From the NCBI RefSeq assembly GCF_002379085.1, contig NZ_NBZW01000006.1, positions 62,001 to 126,000 of the forward strand: a DNA stretch of 64,000 nucleotides. Reading direction: 5' to 3'. The position numbers were made by a program, and so were the translations under genes. Under the pieces are notes generated by a model, which was not told the DNA's origin, did not search any database, and saw only the letters and a program-made list of their open reading frames with translations. This DNA comes from Polaromonas sp. AET17H-212. Lineage in GTDB: Bacteria; Pseudomonadota; Gammaproteobacteria; Burkholderiales; Burkholderiaceae_C. This document shows positions 27,052 through 34,364 of this stretch, one piece after another (the stretch's first letter is position 1; every line of letters starts with the position of its first letter).

Positions 27052-29625
27052 ATGCTCGCCCTTCTTTCCACCTTTTCCTGGCAGGAGCTGCTGCACCACA
27101 AGTGGCGCAATGCGGCGGCCGTGGTGGCTGTCATGCTGGGGGTGGCGCTGGCGTTTTCGGTGCAACTGATCAATGCCTCGGCGCTGGCCGAGTTTTCCCA
27201 GGCCGTGCGTTCGGTCAACGGCCAGCCAGACCTGGAGCTGCGCGCGGTGCGCGGCGGCTTTGACGAAGCGGTCTATGCGCGGGTGGCCAAGCACCCGCAG
27301 GTGACGCTGGCCAGCCCGGTGCTGGAGTTCAGCACCTACGCCGTCGCTCCGGGCGGCCAGCGTGTGGCCTTGCGCGTGGTCGGTGTCGATGCGCTGGTGG
27401 TCGCCGCACTGGCCCCGGCGCTGATGCCGGTGCCCGCGGCCGGGGCCGAACGCCTGGCCCTGCTGGCCCCCGGCGCGGTTTTTCTCAATGCGGCAGCGCG
27501 GCAAAGCCTGCCCGGCGAACGGCTGCAGCTGCAAAGCGGCCTGCAGCTGCTGGACGCCCGGGTGGCCGGCAGCGTCAGCGCCGGCGGTGCCGCGCTGGCG
27601 GTGATGGACATCGGCGCCGCGCAGGAACTGTTCGGCCGGCTCGGCCAGCTCTCGCGCATCGACATCCGCCTGCAGGCCGGCGCCGACCGTGCCGCCTTCA
27701 TCAGTTCGCTGCAACTGCCGGCCGGCATCACGGCCACCGAGCCGGGGGACGACGCGCAGCGCGTGAGCAACCTGTCACGCGCCTACCGGGTCAACCTGAC
27801 GGTGCTGGCGCTGGTGGCGCTGTTCACCGGCGCCTTCCTGGTGTTTTCGGTGTTGTCGCTGAGCGTGGCCAAACGTGCGCAGCAGTTTGCCCTGCTCGGC
27901 GTGCTGGGCCTGACCGGCCGCGAACGCCTGCGCCTGGTGCTCTGGGAGTCGGCGCTGCTGGGCACGGTCGGCAGCGTCGCCGGCATCGCGCTGGGCACGG
28001 CGCTGGCCGCGCTGGCGCTGCGGGTGCTGGGCGGCGACCTGGGCGGCGGCTACTTTTCCGGCGTGGCCCCGGCCCTGCAGTGGAATGCCGGCGCGGCCGC
28101 GGTGTACGGCCTGCTGGGTGTGGCCGCGGCGCTGGTGGGCGGCTGGTGGCCGGCGCGCGCCGCGCAAAAGCTGCCGCCGGCGCAAACCCTCAAAGGCCTG
28201 GGTGCACCACCGGCCGGCGGCACGCCCTACCGGCTCAGCCTGCTGCTGATGGCCGCCGCCGGCTTGCTGGCCTTGACGCCACCGGTCTTTGGCATCGCGC
28301 TCGGCGCCTACCTGTCGGTCGGGCTGTTGCTGGTCGGCGGCATCAGTGCGCTGCCCTGGCTGATCGCCCTGCTGTACGACCGCATCGCCCCGCATGTGTC
28401 GCGCCGCCTGCTGCCGCTGCTGGCGGTGGAACGGGCGCGCCGTGTGCGCGGCAGCGCAGCGGTCGCCGTCAGCGGCGTGGTCGCCTCGCTGAGCCTGGCC
28501 GTGGCGCTGACGGTGATGGTGGCGAGTTTTCGTGACTCGGTCACCCACTGGCTGGACGTGGTGTTGCCGGCCGACCTGTATGTGCGCACTGCCAGCACCA
28601 GCGCAGCCAGCGACACCGTGTTTTTCTCGCCGACCTTTGTGCAGGCGCTCGCGCAGCTGCCGGGCGTGGCGCGCCTGAGCACGCTGCGCGTGACCGCCCT
28701 GCTGCTGGACCCCGACCAGCCCGCGGTGGCGCTGATTGCCCGCGACCTGCAGGACCCGGCCGGCAGCCTGCCGCTGGTGGGCAGCCCGCTGCCGGTGCCG
28801 GCCGGTCACGTGGCGATTTATGTGAGTGAACCCATGGTTGACCTGTACGGCGCCCGCCCGGGCACCGTGTTCACCCGAATTTCAGGATATTTTGAGGCTC
28901 TGACCCTTGATGCGCGGTCGCAAGCAGCTATGAATTCAGGAGCACCCCAGGCACACCCGAAGTTCTACGTGGCCGGTGTCTGGCGTGACTATGCGCGCCA
29001 GTTCGGCGCCATTGCCATGGACAGGCGCGACTTCGAAGCCCTCACCGGCGACCGGCGCGTGAACGACCTGGCCTTGTGGCGCGCGCCCGGCGCGGGTGAC
29101 GCGCAGCTGCAGCAGGCCGTGCGTGCGCTGGCGCAGGCGCAGGCGGGCTCGGGCGAGCTGATCGAGTTTGCGTCCAGCGGCCAGATCCGCGCCACCTCGC
29201 TGCGCATTTTCGACCGCAGCTTTGCCGTGACCTACTGGCTGCAGGCCGTGGCCATTGCGATCGGCCTGTTCGGCGTGGCGGCCAGCTTCAGCGCGCAGGT
29301 GCTGGCGCGGCGCAAGGAGTTTGGCCTGCTGGCCCACCTGGGGCTCACGCGCCGGCAAATCCTCACGCTGGTGGCCGGCGAAGGCGCCGCCTGGACGCTG
29401 GCCGGCGCCTTGGCCGGGCTGGGCCTGGGGCTGGCCGTGTCGCTGGTGCTGGTGCATGTGGTCAACCCGCAAAGCTTTCACTGGACCATGGACCTGGCCC
29501 TGCCCTGGGCGCGGCTCTTGGGCCTGTGCGCGGCGGTCATCCTGGCCGGCACCGTCACCGCCTGGCTGGCCGGCCGTGCAGCCGCAGGCAGGGACGCGGT
29601 GCTGGCCGTCAAGGAAGACTGGTAG
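27052..29625 (+). CDS. Large FtsX-type ABC permease (AttFG-like)
   Basis: An 857-residue permease with two MacB/FtsX modules: a signal-anchor helix near 20-40, a periplasmic domain, three helices near 245-380, a middle set near 395-500 and a C-terminal FtsX module near 735-850 (FGLLAHLGLTRRQILTLVAGEGA). This layout fits lipoprotein or lipid extrusion systems such as AttFG fused in one chain. No ATPase is adjacent; the AttE/LolD-like ATPase at 17835 is a candidate partner. About residues 612-632 are encoded by a copy of the 61-bp dispersed repeat, in a periplasmic loop. Confidence 0.9.
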   Translation: MLALLSTFSWQELLHHKWRNAAAVVAVMLGVALAFSVQLINASALAEFSQAVRSVNGQPDLELRAVRGGFDEAVYARVAKHPQVTLASPVLEFSTYAVAPGGQRVALRVVGVDALVVAALAPALMPVPAAGAERLALLAPGAVFLNAAARQSLPGERLQLQSGLQLLDARVAGSVSAGGAALAVMDIGAAQELFGRLGQLSRIDIRLQAGADRAAFISSLQLPAGITATEPGDDAQRVSNLSRAYRVNLTVLALVALFTGAFLVFSVLSLSVAKRAQQFALLGVLGLTGRERLRLVLWESALLGTVGSVAGIALGTALAALALRVLGGDLGGGYFSGVAPALQWNAGAAAVYGLLGVAAALVGGWWPARAAQKLPPAQTLKGLGAPPAGGTPYRLSLLLMAAAGLLALTPPVFGIALGAYLSVGLLLVGGISALPWLIALLYDRIAPHVSRRLLPLLAVERARRVRGSAAVAVSGVVASLSLAVALTVMVASFRDSVTHWLDVVLPADLYVRTASTSAASDTVFFSPTFVQALAQLPGVARLSTLRVTALLLDPDQPAVALIARDLQDPAGSLPLVGSPLPVPAGHVAIYVSEPMVDLYGARPGTVFTRISGYFEALTLDARSQAAMNSGAPQAHPKFYVAGVWRDYARQFGAIAMDRRDFEALTGDRRVNDLALWRAPGAGDAQLQQAVRALAQAQAGSGELIEFASSGQIRATSLRIFDRSFAVTYWLQAVAIAIGLFGVAASFSAQVLARRKEFGLLAHLGLTRRQILTLVAGEGAAWTLAGALAGLGLGLAVSLVLVHVVNPQSFHWTMDLALPWARLLGLCAAVILAGTVTAWLAGRAAAGRDAVLAVKEDW
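28886..28945 (+). repeat. Dispersed ~61-bp repeat, in-frame copy in the FtsX permease
   Basis: Aligns without gaps to the mutL copy over the 47 bases up to the GCTAT core: CCCTT and C..GG.CGC blocks, then CGCAAGCAGCTATGAATTCA and GGAGCA. This copy keeps the fullest GCAAGCAGCTAT block of the four and is read in frame. Confidence 0.75.
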
Positions 29626-29801
29626 CGCCTGAACCCCATCACCTGCCACCCCATGGCGACACAGGGCGACACAGGCGGCAGGGTTTTTCGGGACTGGCCG
29701 CAAAAGTTGGCGGCAAGGCTATCTGCCGAAATGGCGCGCTACTCCCCTTTCATTTGCTTACCAACTGCCCCTCACTGAGACGTGGAATTTTGAGGATTGT
29801 C

Positions 29802-30068
29802 ATGACGCCGTCGCAAGGTAAACCTACGATGGTCGCAAAACCTCAGGAAGGCACATTCACCATGACTCCCGCTCAATACCGCATTGAAAGCAGGAACGCG
29901 CTGCGTGGCAGTTTGCTCCCGCCCACCGCCCTCAGTCAACTCTATACAGACCGCTCGCTGGCCGTGGCCGTGGCCGTCAAAAGCCTGGCCGACCCGACCT
30001 GCCAGGAGGTCCGCGTGGTGCACGTGCCCAGCGGCGAAGTTGTTTTCCAGACCGCACCCACTCACTGA
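29802..30068 (+). CDS. Small hypothetical protein
   Basis: An 88-residue ORF with a reasonable ribosome-binding site (TGAGGATTGTC before ATG 29802). The sequence includes MTPAQYRIESRNALRGSLLP and a C-terminal part VREVRVVHVPSGEVVF-like (CQEVRVVHVPSGEVVFQT) that could be a small beta-rich fold. ATGs at 29829 and 29862 are alternatives. No signal, membrane helix or known domain is seen. I do not recognise the family; codon use is like that of its neighbours. Confidence 0.5.
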   Translation: MTPSQGKPTMVAKPQEGTFTMTPAQYRIESRNALRGSLLPPTALSQLYTDRSLAVAVAVKSLADPTCQEVRVVHVPSGEVVFQTAPTH

Positions 30069-30074
30069 GCCCCG

Positions 30075-30344
30075 TCAAGCCTGGCGGAACTGCGCCAGCG
30101 TCGGCAGCAGGTTGCGCGTGGCGCCGGCCACTGCTTCCGGCGGCTTGAGCGGAACCACCTGCACCCTCTGGTGCAACTGCTCGCCGACATGCGCCAGCGG
30201 CAACACCGCCGCACCGTCATCCGCGGCCAGCAGGCTTTTCATGGTCTCGTTGTGGTTGAGTTCGATGCGGGTGCGCGGGCTCAGCCCCGCGTCGGCAAAC
30301 CACTCCAAAATCCCAGTGCACAAGGCCGTCAACCGGCGTAGCAT
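30075..30344 (-). pseudogene. C-terminal remnant of a LysR-type regulator
   Basis: About 89 codons whose translation (ILEWFADAGLSPRTRIELNH, then ETMKSLLAADDGAAVLPLAH) resembles the C-terminal inducer-binding subdomain of LysR-type regulators. The DNA-binding domain and first subdomain are missing, and upstream sequence belongs to another small gene. It is best read as a decayed gene left by a deletion; assignment rests on the helix pattern and the GAAVLPLA segment. Confidence 0.55.
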
Positions 30345-30386
30345 GAAGCGTGTGTTTCCAGGCGTTTTTTCGGGAGGTGCTGCATC

Positions 30387-30641
30387 ATGAACATCGTCTT
30401 GGCGGCCATTGTTCTGGCCCTTGTCTGTCTGCTGGTGATCTGGCTGCTGCCAAGCTGGCGTGCGCTGGGCGCGCAACTCGGCAACCTGTTTCCCGGCGCG
30501 CCGGCCCCGGATGCCGACGTTGCGCCAGCCAAACCCGTGCAGCGGCTGCGCGCCGGCAAGCAGCCCCCCGTGCATGCGCCGACGCGCCAGCATGGCAGCA
30601 AGCGGCACACCGTGCTGCCGCACCAGACGCGGGGACGGTAG
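30387..30641 (+). CDS. Small single-pass membrane protein
   Basis: An 84-residue protein with one N-terminal membrane helix (IVLAAIVLALVCLLVIWLLP, residues 3-22) and a short, basic, Pro-rich cytoplasmic or periplasmic tail. A strong GGAGG site lies 10 bases before ATG 30387, which supports expression. No domain is recognised. It sits between the LysR remnant and an inverted-repeat element in a region with other insertions. Confidence 0.6.
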   Translation: MNIVLAAIVLALVCLLVIWLLPSWRALGAQLGNLFPGAPAPDADVAPAKPVQRLRAGKQPPVHAPTRQHGSKRHTVLPHQTRGR

Positions 30642-30726
30642 GGGCCGTCGTGCTGACCGTCAAGGACGGCCGGCAAGTCACCCCGGCGCCCCGGGTCTGT
30701 TCCGCGCCGGCCTGAAGAACCCAGTC

Positions 30727-30887
30727 AGAGGCTGAGAGTTTTTTGGTCGTGCCCGAGTAGCGCGTCAAAACGTGCCCAATCGAGGCACAAAGCACAGCCA
30801 TGGCTCGGGCCATGGCGCGCATTTGCAACGACGAGTGGGTGCGTTTTGGCGTGATAGGCGGGTATGAACAAAAGACTCTCAGCCTCT
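30727..30887. mobile_element. 161-bp MITE-like element with 13-bp terminal inverted repeats and 5-bp target duplication
   Basis: The ends are AGAGGCTGAGAGT (30727-30739) and its exact reverse complement ACTCTCAGCCTCT (30875-30887); similarity continues inward for about 8 more bases (TTTTG). Directly outside, CAGTC occurs on both sides (30722-30726 and 30888-30892), as expected for a 5-bp target-site duplication. The interior has no complete gene; on the minus strand it encodes a short basic stretch that might be a transposase remnant. It is probably a non-autonomous element moved by an IS elsewhere. Its right end supplies part of the merR stop region. Confidence 0.75.
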
Positions 30888-31303
30888 CAGTCCCCGGCCA
30901 GCGCCGTGATGATCGGGCAACGGCCATCGGCCTGTGGCGTGTCACATTGATGGATCATTTCGACAAGAGCCGATTGCATCTTCAGCAGGTCCTCCAGCTT
31001 GGCCTGCACCATGCCCAGCTTGCGCGACGCCAACTGGCGGGTTTCGGAGCAGGCCGTCGCTTTGTCGAGCTGCAGAAGCGTGGCGATTTCTTCGAGCGTG
31101 AAGCCCAGGGTCTGGGCCCGCTTGATAAAACGGATGCGCTGCACATCCCCGCTGCCGTAGGTCCGGTAGCCACTCAGTGGTCGTTGCGGTTCATGGATCA
31201 GGCCGCTGCGCTGGTAAAACCGGACCGTCTCCAGGTTCACGCCGGCCGCACTGGCCAAGCGGCCGATTGTCAATGTCTGGTCTGGGGGCTTGACTCCGTA
31301 CAT
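30887..31303 (-). CDS. merR: Mercury-responsive regulator MerR
   Basis: A 138-residue MerR with the winged helix LTIGRLASAAGVNLETVRFY at the N-terminus and the three Hg-binding cysteines in ATACSETRQLA and HQCDTPQADGRCPII, as in classical MerR proteins. It should repress and, with Hg(II), activate the divergent merT promoter by DNA distortion. The stop codon TGA (30887-30889) is formed at the junction of the inverted-repeat element and its target duplication, so the last codons may have been altered by the insertion; the C-terminus still matches the family length. Confidence 0.95.
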   Translation of the reverse strand: MYGVKPPDQTLTIGRLASAAGVNLETVRFYQRSGLIHEPQRPLSGYRTYGSGDVQRIRFIKRAQTLGFTLEEIATLLQLDKATACSETRQLASRKLGMVQAKLEDLLKMQSALVEMIHQCDTPQADGRCPIITALAGD

Positions 31304-31321
31304 AAGTACAGAGTTTACATT
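31290..31321 (+). promoter_or_regulatory. mer promoter/operator
   Basis: -35 TTGACT (31290-31295) is followed by the dyad CCGTACATAAGTAC and a -10 near TTACAT/TACATT (31315-31321). The 19-20-bp spacer is the over-long spacing that MerR corrects by underwinding, and the -35 plus dyad closely resemble the mer operators known from Tn501 and Tn21. The merR start lies within the site, so merR is controlled by the same region. Confidence 0.85.
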
Positions 31322-31348
31322 CGACCTCATCTGAAAAATGCAATTTTT

Positions 31349-31699
31349 ATGACCACGGACACAAACACAAAAGCCACGCTTGCCGCGGGCGGCCTGGCGG
31401 CGATTCTGGCCTCGGCGTGCTGCCTGGGTCCGCTGGTGCTGGTATCGGTCGGCCTGGGCGGCGCCTGGCTCGGCAACCTGGCCAGCCTGGAGCCCTACCG
31501 GCCCTATTTCATCGGCGCCGCCCTGCTTGCCCTGTTGTTGGCCGGCCGGCGCATTTACCGGCCCGAGGCCGACTGCAAGCCAGGGGACATCTGCGCCCTG
31601 CCCGCCGCAAGAACGGGCTACAAGGCGGTGTTTTGGGCGGTGGCCGGCCTGGTCGTTATCGCGTTTTCCTATCCCTACATCGCGCCGCTTTTTTATTGA
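31349..31699 (+). CDS. merT: Mercuric transport membrane protein MerT
   Basis: A 116-residue protein with three membrane helices. The Cys pair in the first helix (SACCLGPLVLV) and the second pair region (DCKPGDICALP) on the cytoplasmic loop match MerT, which takes Hg(II) from MerP across the inner membrane. It is 27 bp before merP. Normally the delivered Hg(II) is reduced by MerA, but no merA follows here. Confidence 0.95.
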   Translation: MTTDTNTKATLAAGGLAAILASACCLGPLVLVSVGLGGAWLGNLASLEPYRPYFIGAALLALLLAGRRIYRPEADCKPGDICALPAARTGYKAVFWAVAGLVVIAFSYPYIAPLFY

Positions 31700-31725
31700 C
31701 CCACACGACCCATCGAGGATTGACC

Positions 31726-32022
31726 ATGCTGCCCAAAAAATTGACCCTCCACGCCACCTTGCTGGCTCTGCCGCTGCTCGCGGCGCAGGCACAAGCGGCC
31801 ATCCAGACCGTGACGCTGGACGTGCCCGGCATGACCTGCTCTACCTGTCCCCTCACCGTCAAACAAGCCCTGTCAAAAGTCAAGGGCGTGACCGGCACCC
31901 AGGTAAGTTATGAAAAACGCCAGGCCGTGGTCACTTTTGATGACACCAAAACCTCGGCTCCCGCGCTGGCCAAAGCGACCGGGAATGCCGGCTACCCGTC
32001 CACCGTCAAAACGCAGCCATGA
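31726..32022 (+). CDS. merP: Periplasmic mercury-binding protein MerP
   Basis: A 98-residue protein with a cleavable signal (LHATLLALPLLAAQAQA) and one heavy-metal-associated domain carrying GMTCSTC, the two cysteines that bind Hg(II). It passes the metal to MerT. The stop overlaps the start of the next small gene by four bases (ATGA), indicating coupled translation. Confidence 0.95.
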   Translation: MLPKKLTLHATLLALPLLAAQAQAAIQTVTLDVPGMTCSTCPLTVKQALSKVKGVTGTQVSYEKRQAVVTFDDTKTSAPALAKATGNAGYPSTVKTQP

Positions 32023-32231
32023 GCGGCGTCATTCTTGAGTCACTGCTGGCCTGTCCGATGTGCGGCCATGCGGCAACGGAAACCATGCCGACCGACGCGT
32101 GCCAGTTTTTTTATGAGTGCGCGGCCTGCAAGGCCTTGCTGCGGCCCAAGACGGGCGATTGCTGCGTGTTTTGCTCTTACGGCTCGGTCAAATGCCCGCC
32201 GATACAAGAACAGCGCGGCTGCTGCGGCTGA
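32019..32231 (+). CDS. GDCCVxC-domain protein of the mer operon
   Basis: A 70-residue, cysteine-rich cytoplasmic protein. CPMCGHA near the start, ECAACKALLRP in the middle, the signature GDCCVFCSYGSVKCPP and a final GCCG give eleven cysteines. Proteins with the GDCCVxC motif occur as (seleno)proteins beside merT/merP; a metal-binding or thiol-buffering role is plausible but unproven. Translationally coupled to merP, it occupies the place where a merA or merC gene would usually lie. Confidence 0.85.
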   Translation: MSGVILESLLACPMCGHAATETMPTDACQFFYECAACKALLRPKTGDCCVFCSYGSVKCPPIQEQRGCCG

Positions 32232-32252
32232 CCGGGCCGGCCCCGAGCCCGG

Positions 32253-32269
32253 GGCTCAGAGGCTGAGCC
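32253..32269. terminator. Hairpin between the mer operon and the usp gene
   Basis: GGCTCA and TGAGCC pair around GAGGC between two convergent genes; an overlapping form is AGAGGCT/AGCCTCT around one G. No T-run follows. It may end both transcripts. The core AGAGGCTGAG also equals the first ten bases of the terminal repeat of the element at 30727, but no target duplication is seen here. Confidence 0.45.
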
Positions 32270-32271
32270 TC

Positions 32272-32709
32272 TCAGTGCGTGATGACCACCAGCACGCTGC
32301 AAGGCGCGTGTTCGATCAGCGACTTGGACACCGAACCACGCCACCAGCGCGCCGCCCAGCCATCCAGATGTTTGTGACCCACGACGATCAGGTCGGCATT
32401 GATCTTTTTCGCGTACTTGGTGATTTCGTCAACGGTTTCGCCAACCACCACCTCGCCTTTGGCCTGGTGGCCCGCCCCGGCCAGCTGGCGCAAGCCCTCG
32501 CCCAGAATGGCGGTGTACTTTTCCTTCTCGTGTTCGGCCAGGCTTCTGTCGTACACGCCGCCTTCCACGCCGATCAGGTCCATGTAGAGCGGCGTCACGG
32601 CCATCAGGGTCAGCGAGGCCTGGCTCCACTGCGCAATCTCCTGGCAGTCCAGCAGCGCCTTCTGCCCCGCCTTGGAGCCGTCATACGCCAACAAAATTTG
32701 CTTGTACAT
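32272..32709 (-). CDS. Universal stress protein (UspA family)
   Basis: A 145-residue single UspA domain: ILLAYDGSKAGQKALLDC at the N-terminus, ETVDEITKYAKKINADLIVVGHKHLDG in the middle, and SVSKSLIEHAPCSVLVV at the end. The ATP-binding loop G2xG9xG(S/T) is only partly matched (GHKHLDGWAARWWRGSVS), so nucleotide binding is uncertain. It is convergent with the mer operon. Role: general stress adaptation, mechanism unknown. Confidence 0.92.
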   Translation of the reverse strand: MYKQILLAYDGSKAGQKALLDCQEIAQWSQASLTLMAVTPLYMDLIGVEGGVYDRSLAEHEKEKYTAILGEGLRQLAGAGHQAKGEVVVGETVDEITKYAKKINADLIVVGHKHLDGWAARWWRGSVSKSLIEHAPCSVLVVITH

Positions 32710-32848
32710 GGGTGCATCTCCTGCAGAGAGTCAAAGGGAAGGTCAAAGGAAAGGGTTTCATCAACGCTTCAAGGATAGACCTTACACCCGGGCCTCGCAA
32801 CCCGGAGTTGTCCGGCACGCCGGCCGTGCTTGCTGCGAGAATGATTTG

Positions 32849-33943
32849 ATGCGCCCCCTCGCCACACCTGCCCCACTTGCGCACAGCCCGGTGCGCCGCC
32901 GCCTGTTGCAGGCACTGGCGGCGGGCATGGCGGCCGGTGCCGGCCCGGCCTTTACGCTGCCCGCCAGGGTGCTGCAGTTTCCGCGCGACTTTGGTGCCCA
33001 CCCCGACTTTCGCACCGAGTGGTGGTACATCACCGGCCATGCAAACTCGGGGACACGCCAGTTTGGTTTCCAGCTCACGTTTTTCCGCTCGCGCGTGGAC
33101 GGCACGCAGGGCATGGCGTCAAAGTTTGCCGCCAAACAACTGATCTTCGCGCATGCTGCCGTTACCGATGTGGCGGGCAACAAACTCTGGCACGACCAGC
33201 GCATTGCGCGCGAAGGGTTTGACATTGCCAGCGCCAGCACGCAGGGCATGGCCCTGAAGCTGCGCGACTGGTCGCTGCAAAGCCAGGGGCGCACCCACAG
33301 CGCCCGCCTGCCCGCCACCGACTTTGCGCTGAACCTGCAGTTCACCGAAACGCAGCCCGTGCTGCTGCAAGGCCAGCAGGGCCTGTCGCGCAAGGGGCCC
33401 GAAGAAAAGCAGGCCAGCTACTACTACAGCCTGCCGCAACTGGCCACCAGCGGCAGCCTGCAGATCAAGGGCCAAAACTTCGACGTGAGCGGCAAGGCCT
33501 GGCTGGACCACGAGTGGAGCGAAGAGATCCTGCACCCCGACGCCACCGGCTGGGACTGGATAGGCATGAACCTCGACGACGGCAGCGCCCTCACCGCCTT
33601 CCGCCTGCGCGACAAGGCCGGCAACACCTTGTGGGACGGCGGTTCGTTTCGCTCCTCCCAAGGCGATGTTTACCCCTTCAGCAAAGGCGAGGTAATTTTC
33701 AAACCCGTGCGCCGCTGGAAAAGCCCGCTGAGCCAGGCCAGCTACCCGGTCGAGTGGCTGGTGCGCACCCCGGCCGACATCTACACCGTGCGCGCCGTCA
33801 TCGACAACCAGGAGCTCGACAGCCGCCAGTCCACCGGCGCGATTTACTGGGAGGGTCTGAGCGAGTTGATTGACAGCAACGGCAAACGTGTGGGGCGCGG
33901 GTATCTGGAGATGACGGGGTATGCGGCGGCGTTGAGGTTGTGA
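32849..33943 (+). CDS. AttH/CrtC-like lipocalin-fold protein, exported
   Basis: A 364-residue protein of the AttH/carotenoid-1,2-hydratase-like family (COG5621). An export signal with RRRLLQALAAG precedes FPRDFGAHPDFRTEWWYITGHA, the hallmark opening, then FGFQLTFFRSR, AWLDHEWSEEILHPDATGWDWIG and GAIYWEGLSELI. In AttEFGH-type systems this protein works outside the inner membrane with an FtsX-type permease and ATPase. It lies 3.2 kb after the orphan permease gene, separated by small genes, the mobile element and the mer operon. Carotenoid hydratase activity is unlikely, as no carotenoid genes are near. Confidence 0.88.
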   Translation: MRPLATPAPLAHSPVRRRLLQALAAGMAAGAGPAFTLPARVLQFPRDFGAHPDFRTEWWYITGHANSGTRQFGFQLTFFRSRVDGTQGMASKFAAKQLIFAHAAVTDVAGNKLWHDQRIAREGFDIASASTQGMALKLRDWSLQSQGRTHSARLPATDFALNLQFTETQPVLLQGQQGLSRKGPEEKQASYYYSLPQLATSGSLQIKGQNFDVSGKAWLDHEWSEEILHPDATGWDWIGMNLDDGSALTAFRLRDKAGNTLWDGGSFRSSQGDVYPFSKGEVIFKPVRRWKSPLSQASYPVEWLVRTPADIYTVRAVIDNQELDSRQSTGAIYWEGLSELIDSNGKRVGRGYLEMTGYAAALRL

Positions 33944-34364
33944 TGGCGCGGTGATTGGCTGGCTGACGGCAATGTGTACTTATCGATAGTTGGCTACGTT
34001 CGGTTGGCTATGTCTGCTATCGCTGCATTGCGGGCGCTCAAGCGGGATCCGCTGACCGGCGGCTTTGGGCCCATTGCGGGCTCAGCCAATGCTCGAATTG
34101 CTCCCCTGTAGCCGCCGCTCGCGCTGATGTGGCGCGGGTGCCATTCACACCGTGGCGCGGATCCGCACGTTTGCCCCGGATCGTCGGGATTTCCGGGCGT
34201 CACTAGACCCTGATTGCACCCATTCTAAGAAAATCTGTAAAATTGGAGCAAATCTGAGCAATCCTGAGCGTCGCGCCGCCTTAGAATGTCTTTGAAATTC
34301 ATTTCAAGCCGTTGATTTAATTGAATTTACCCCTATTTTTCAGGAGTATAAGGAGTAGGAACAA
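33944..34364. other. Intergenic region upstream of the nucleotidyltransferase-fold islet
   Basis: 421 bp. The first 260 bp look like decayed repetitive sequence without a credible gene. From about 34200 the base composition falls sharply in GC, with a 16-bp palindrome TTGAAATTCATTTCAA (34292-34307), short direct repeats GAGCAAATCT/GAGCAATCCT near 34245, and the strong ribosome-binding site AGGAGTAGGAAC before GTG 34365. The palindrome is a candidate operator. Confidence 0.55.

Noticed and set aside
32253-32272. Second copy or excision scar of the MITE-like element
   Set aside because: The ten-base match to the terminal repeat is explained by a simple terminator-like hairpin, and no flanking target duplication exists.
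33994-34203. 69-residue minus-strand ORF before the nucleotidyltransferase islet
   Set aside because: No ribosome-binding site, no recognisable fold, and the DNA looks like decayed repetitive intergenic sequence.
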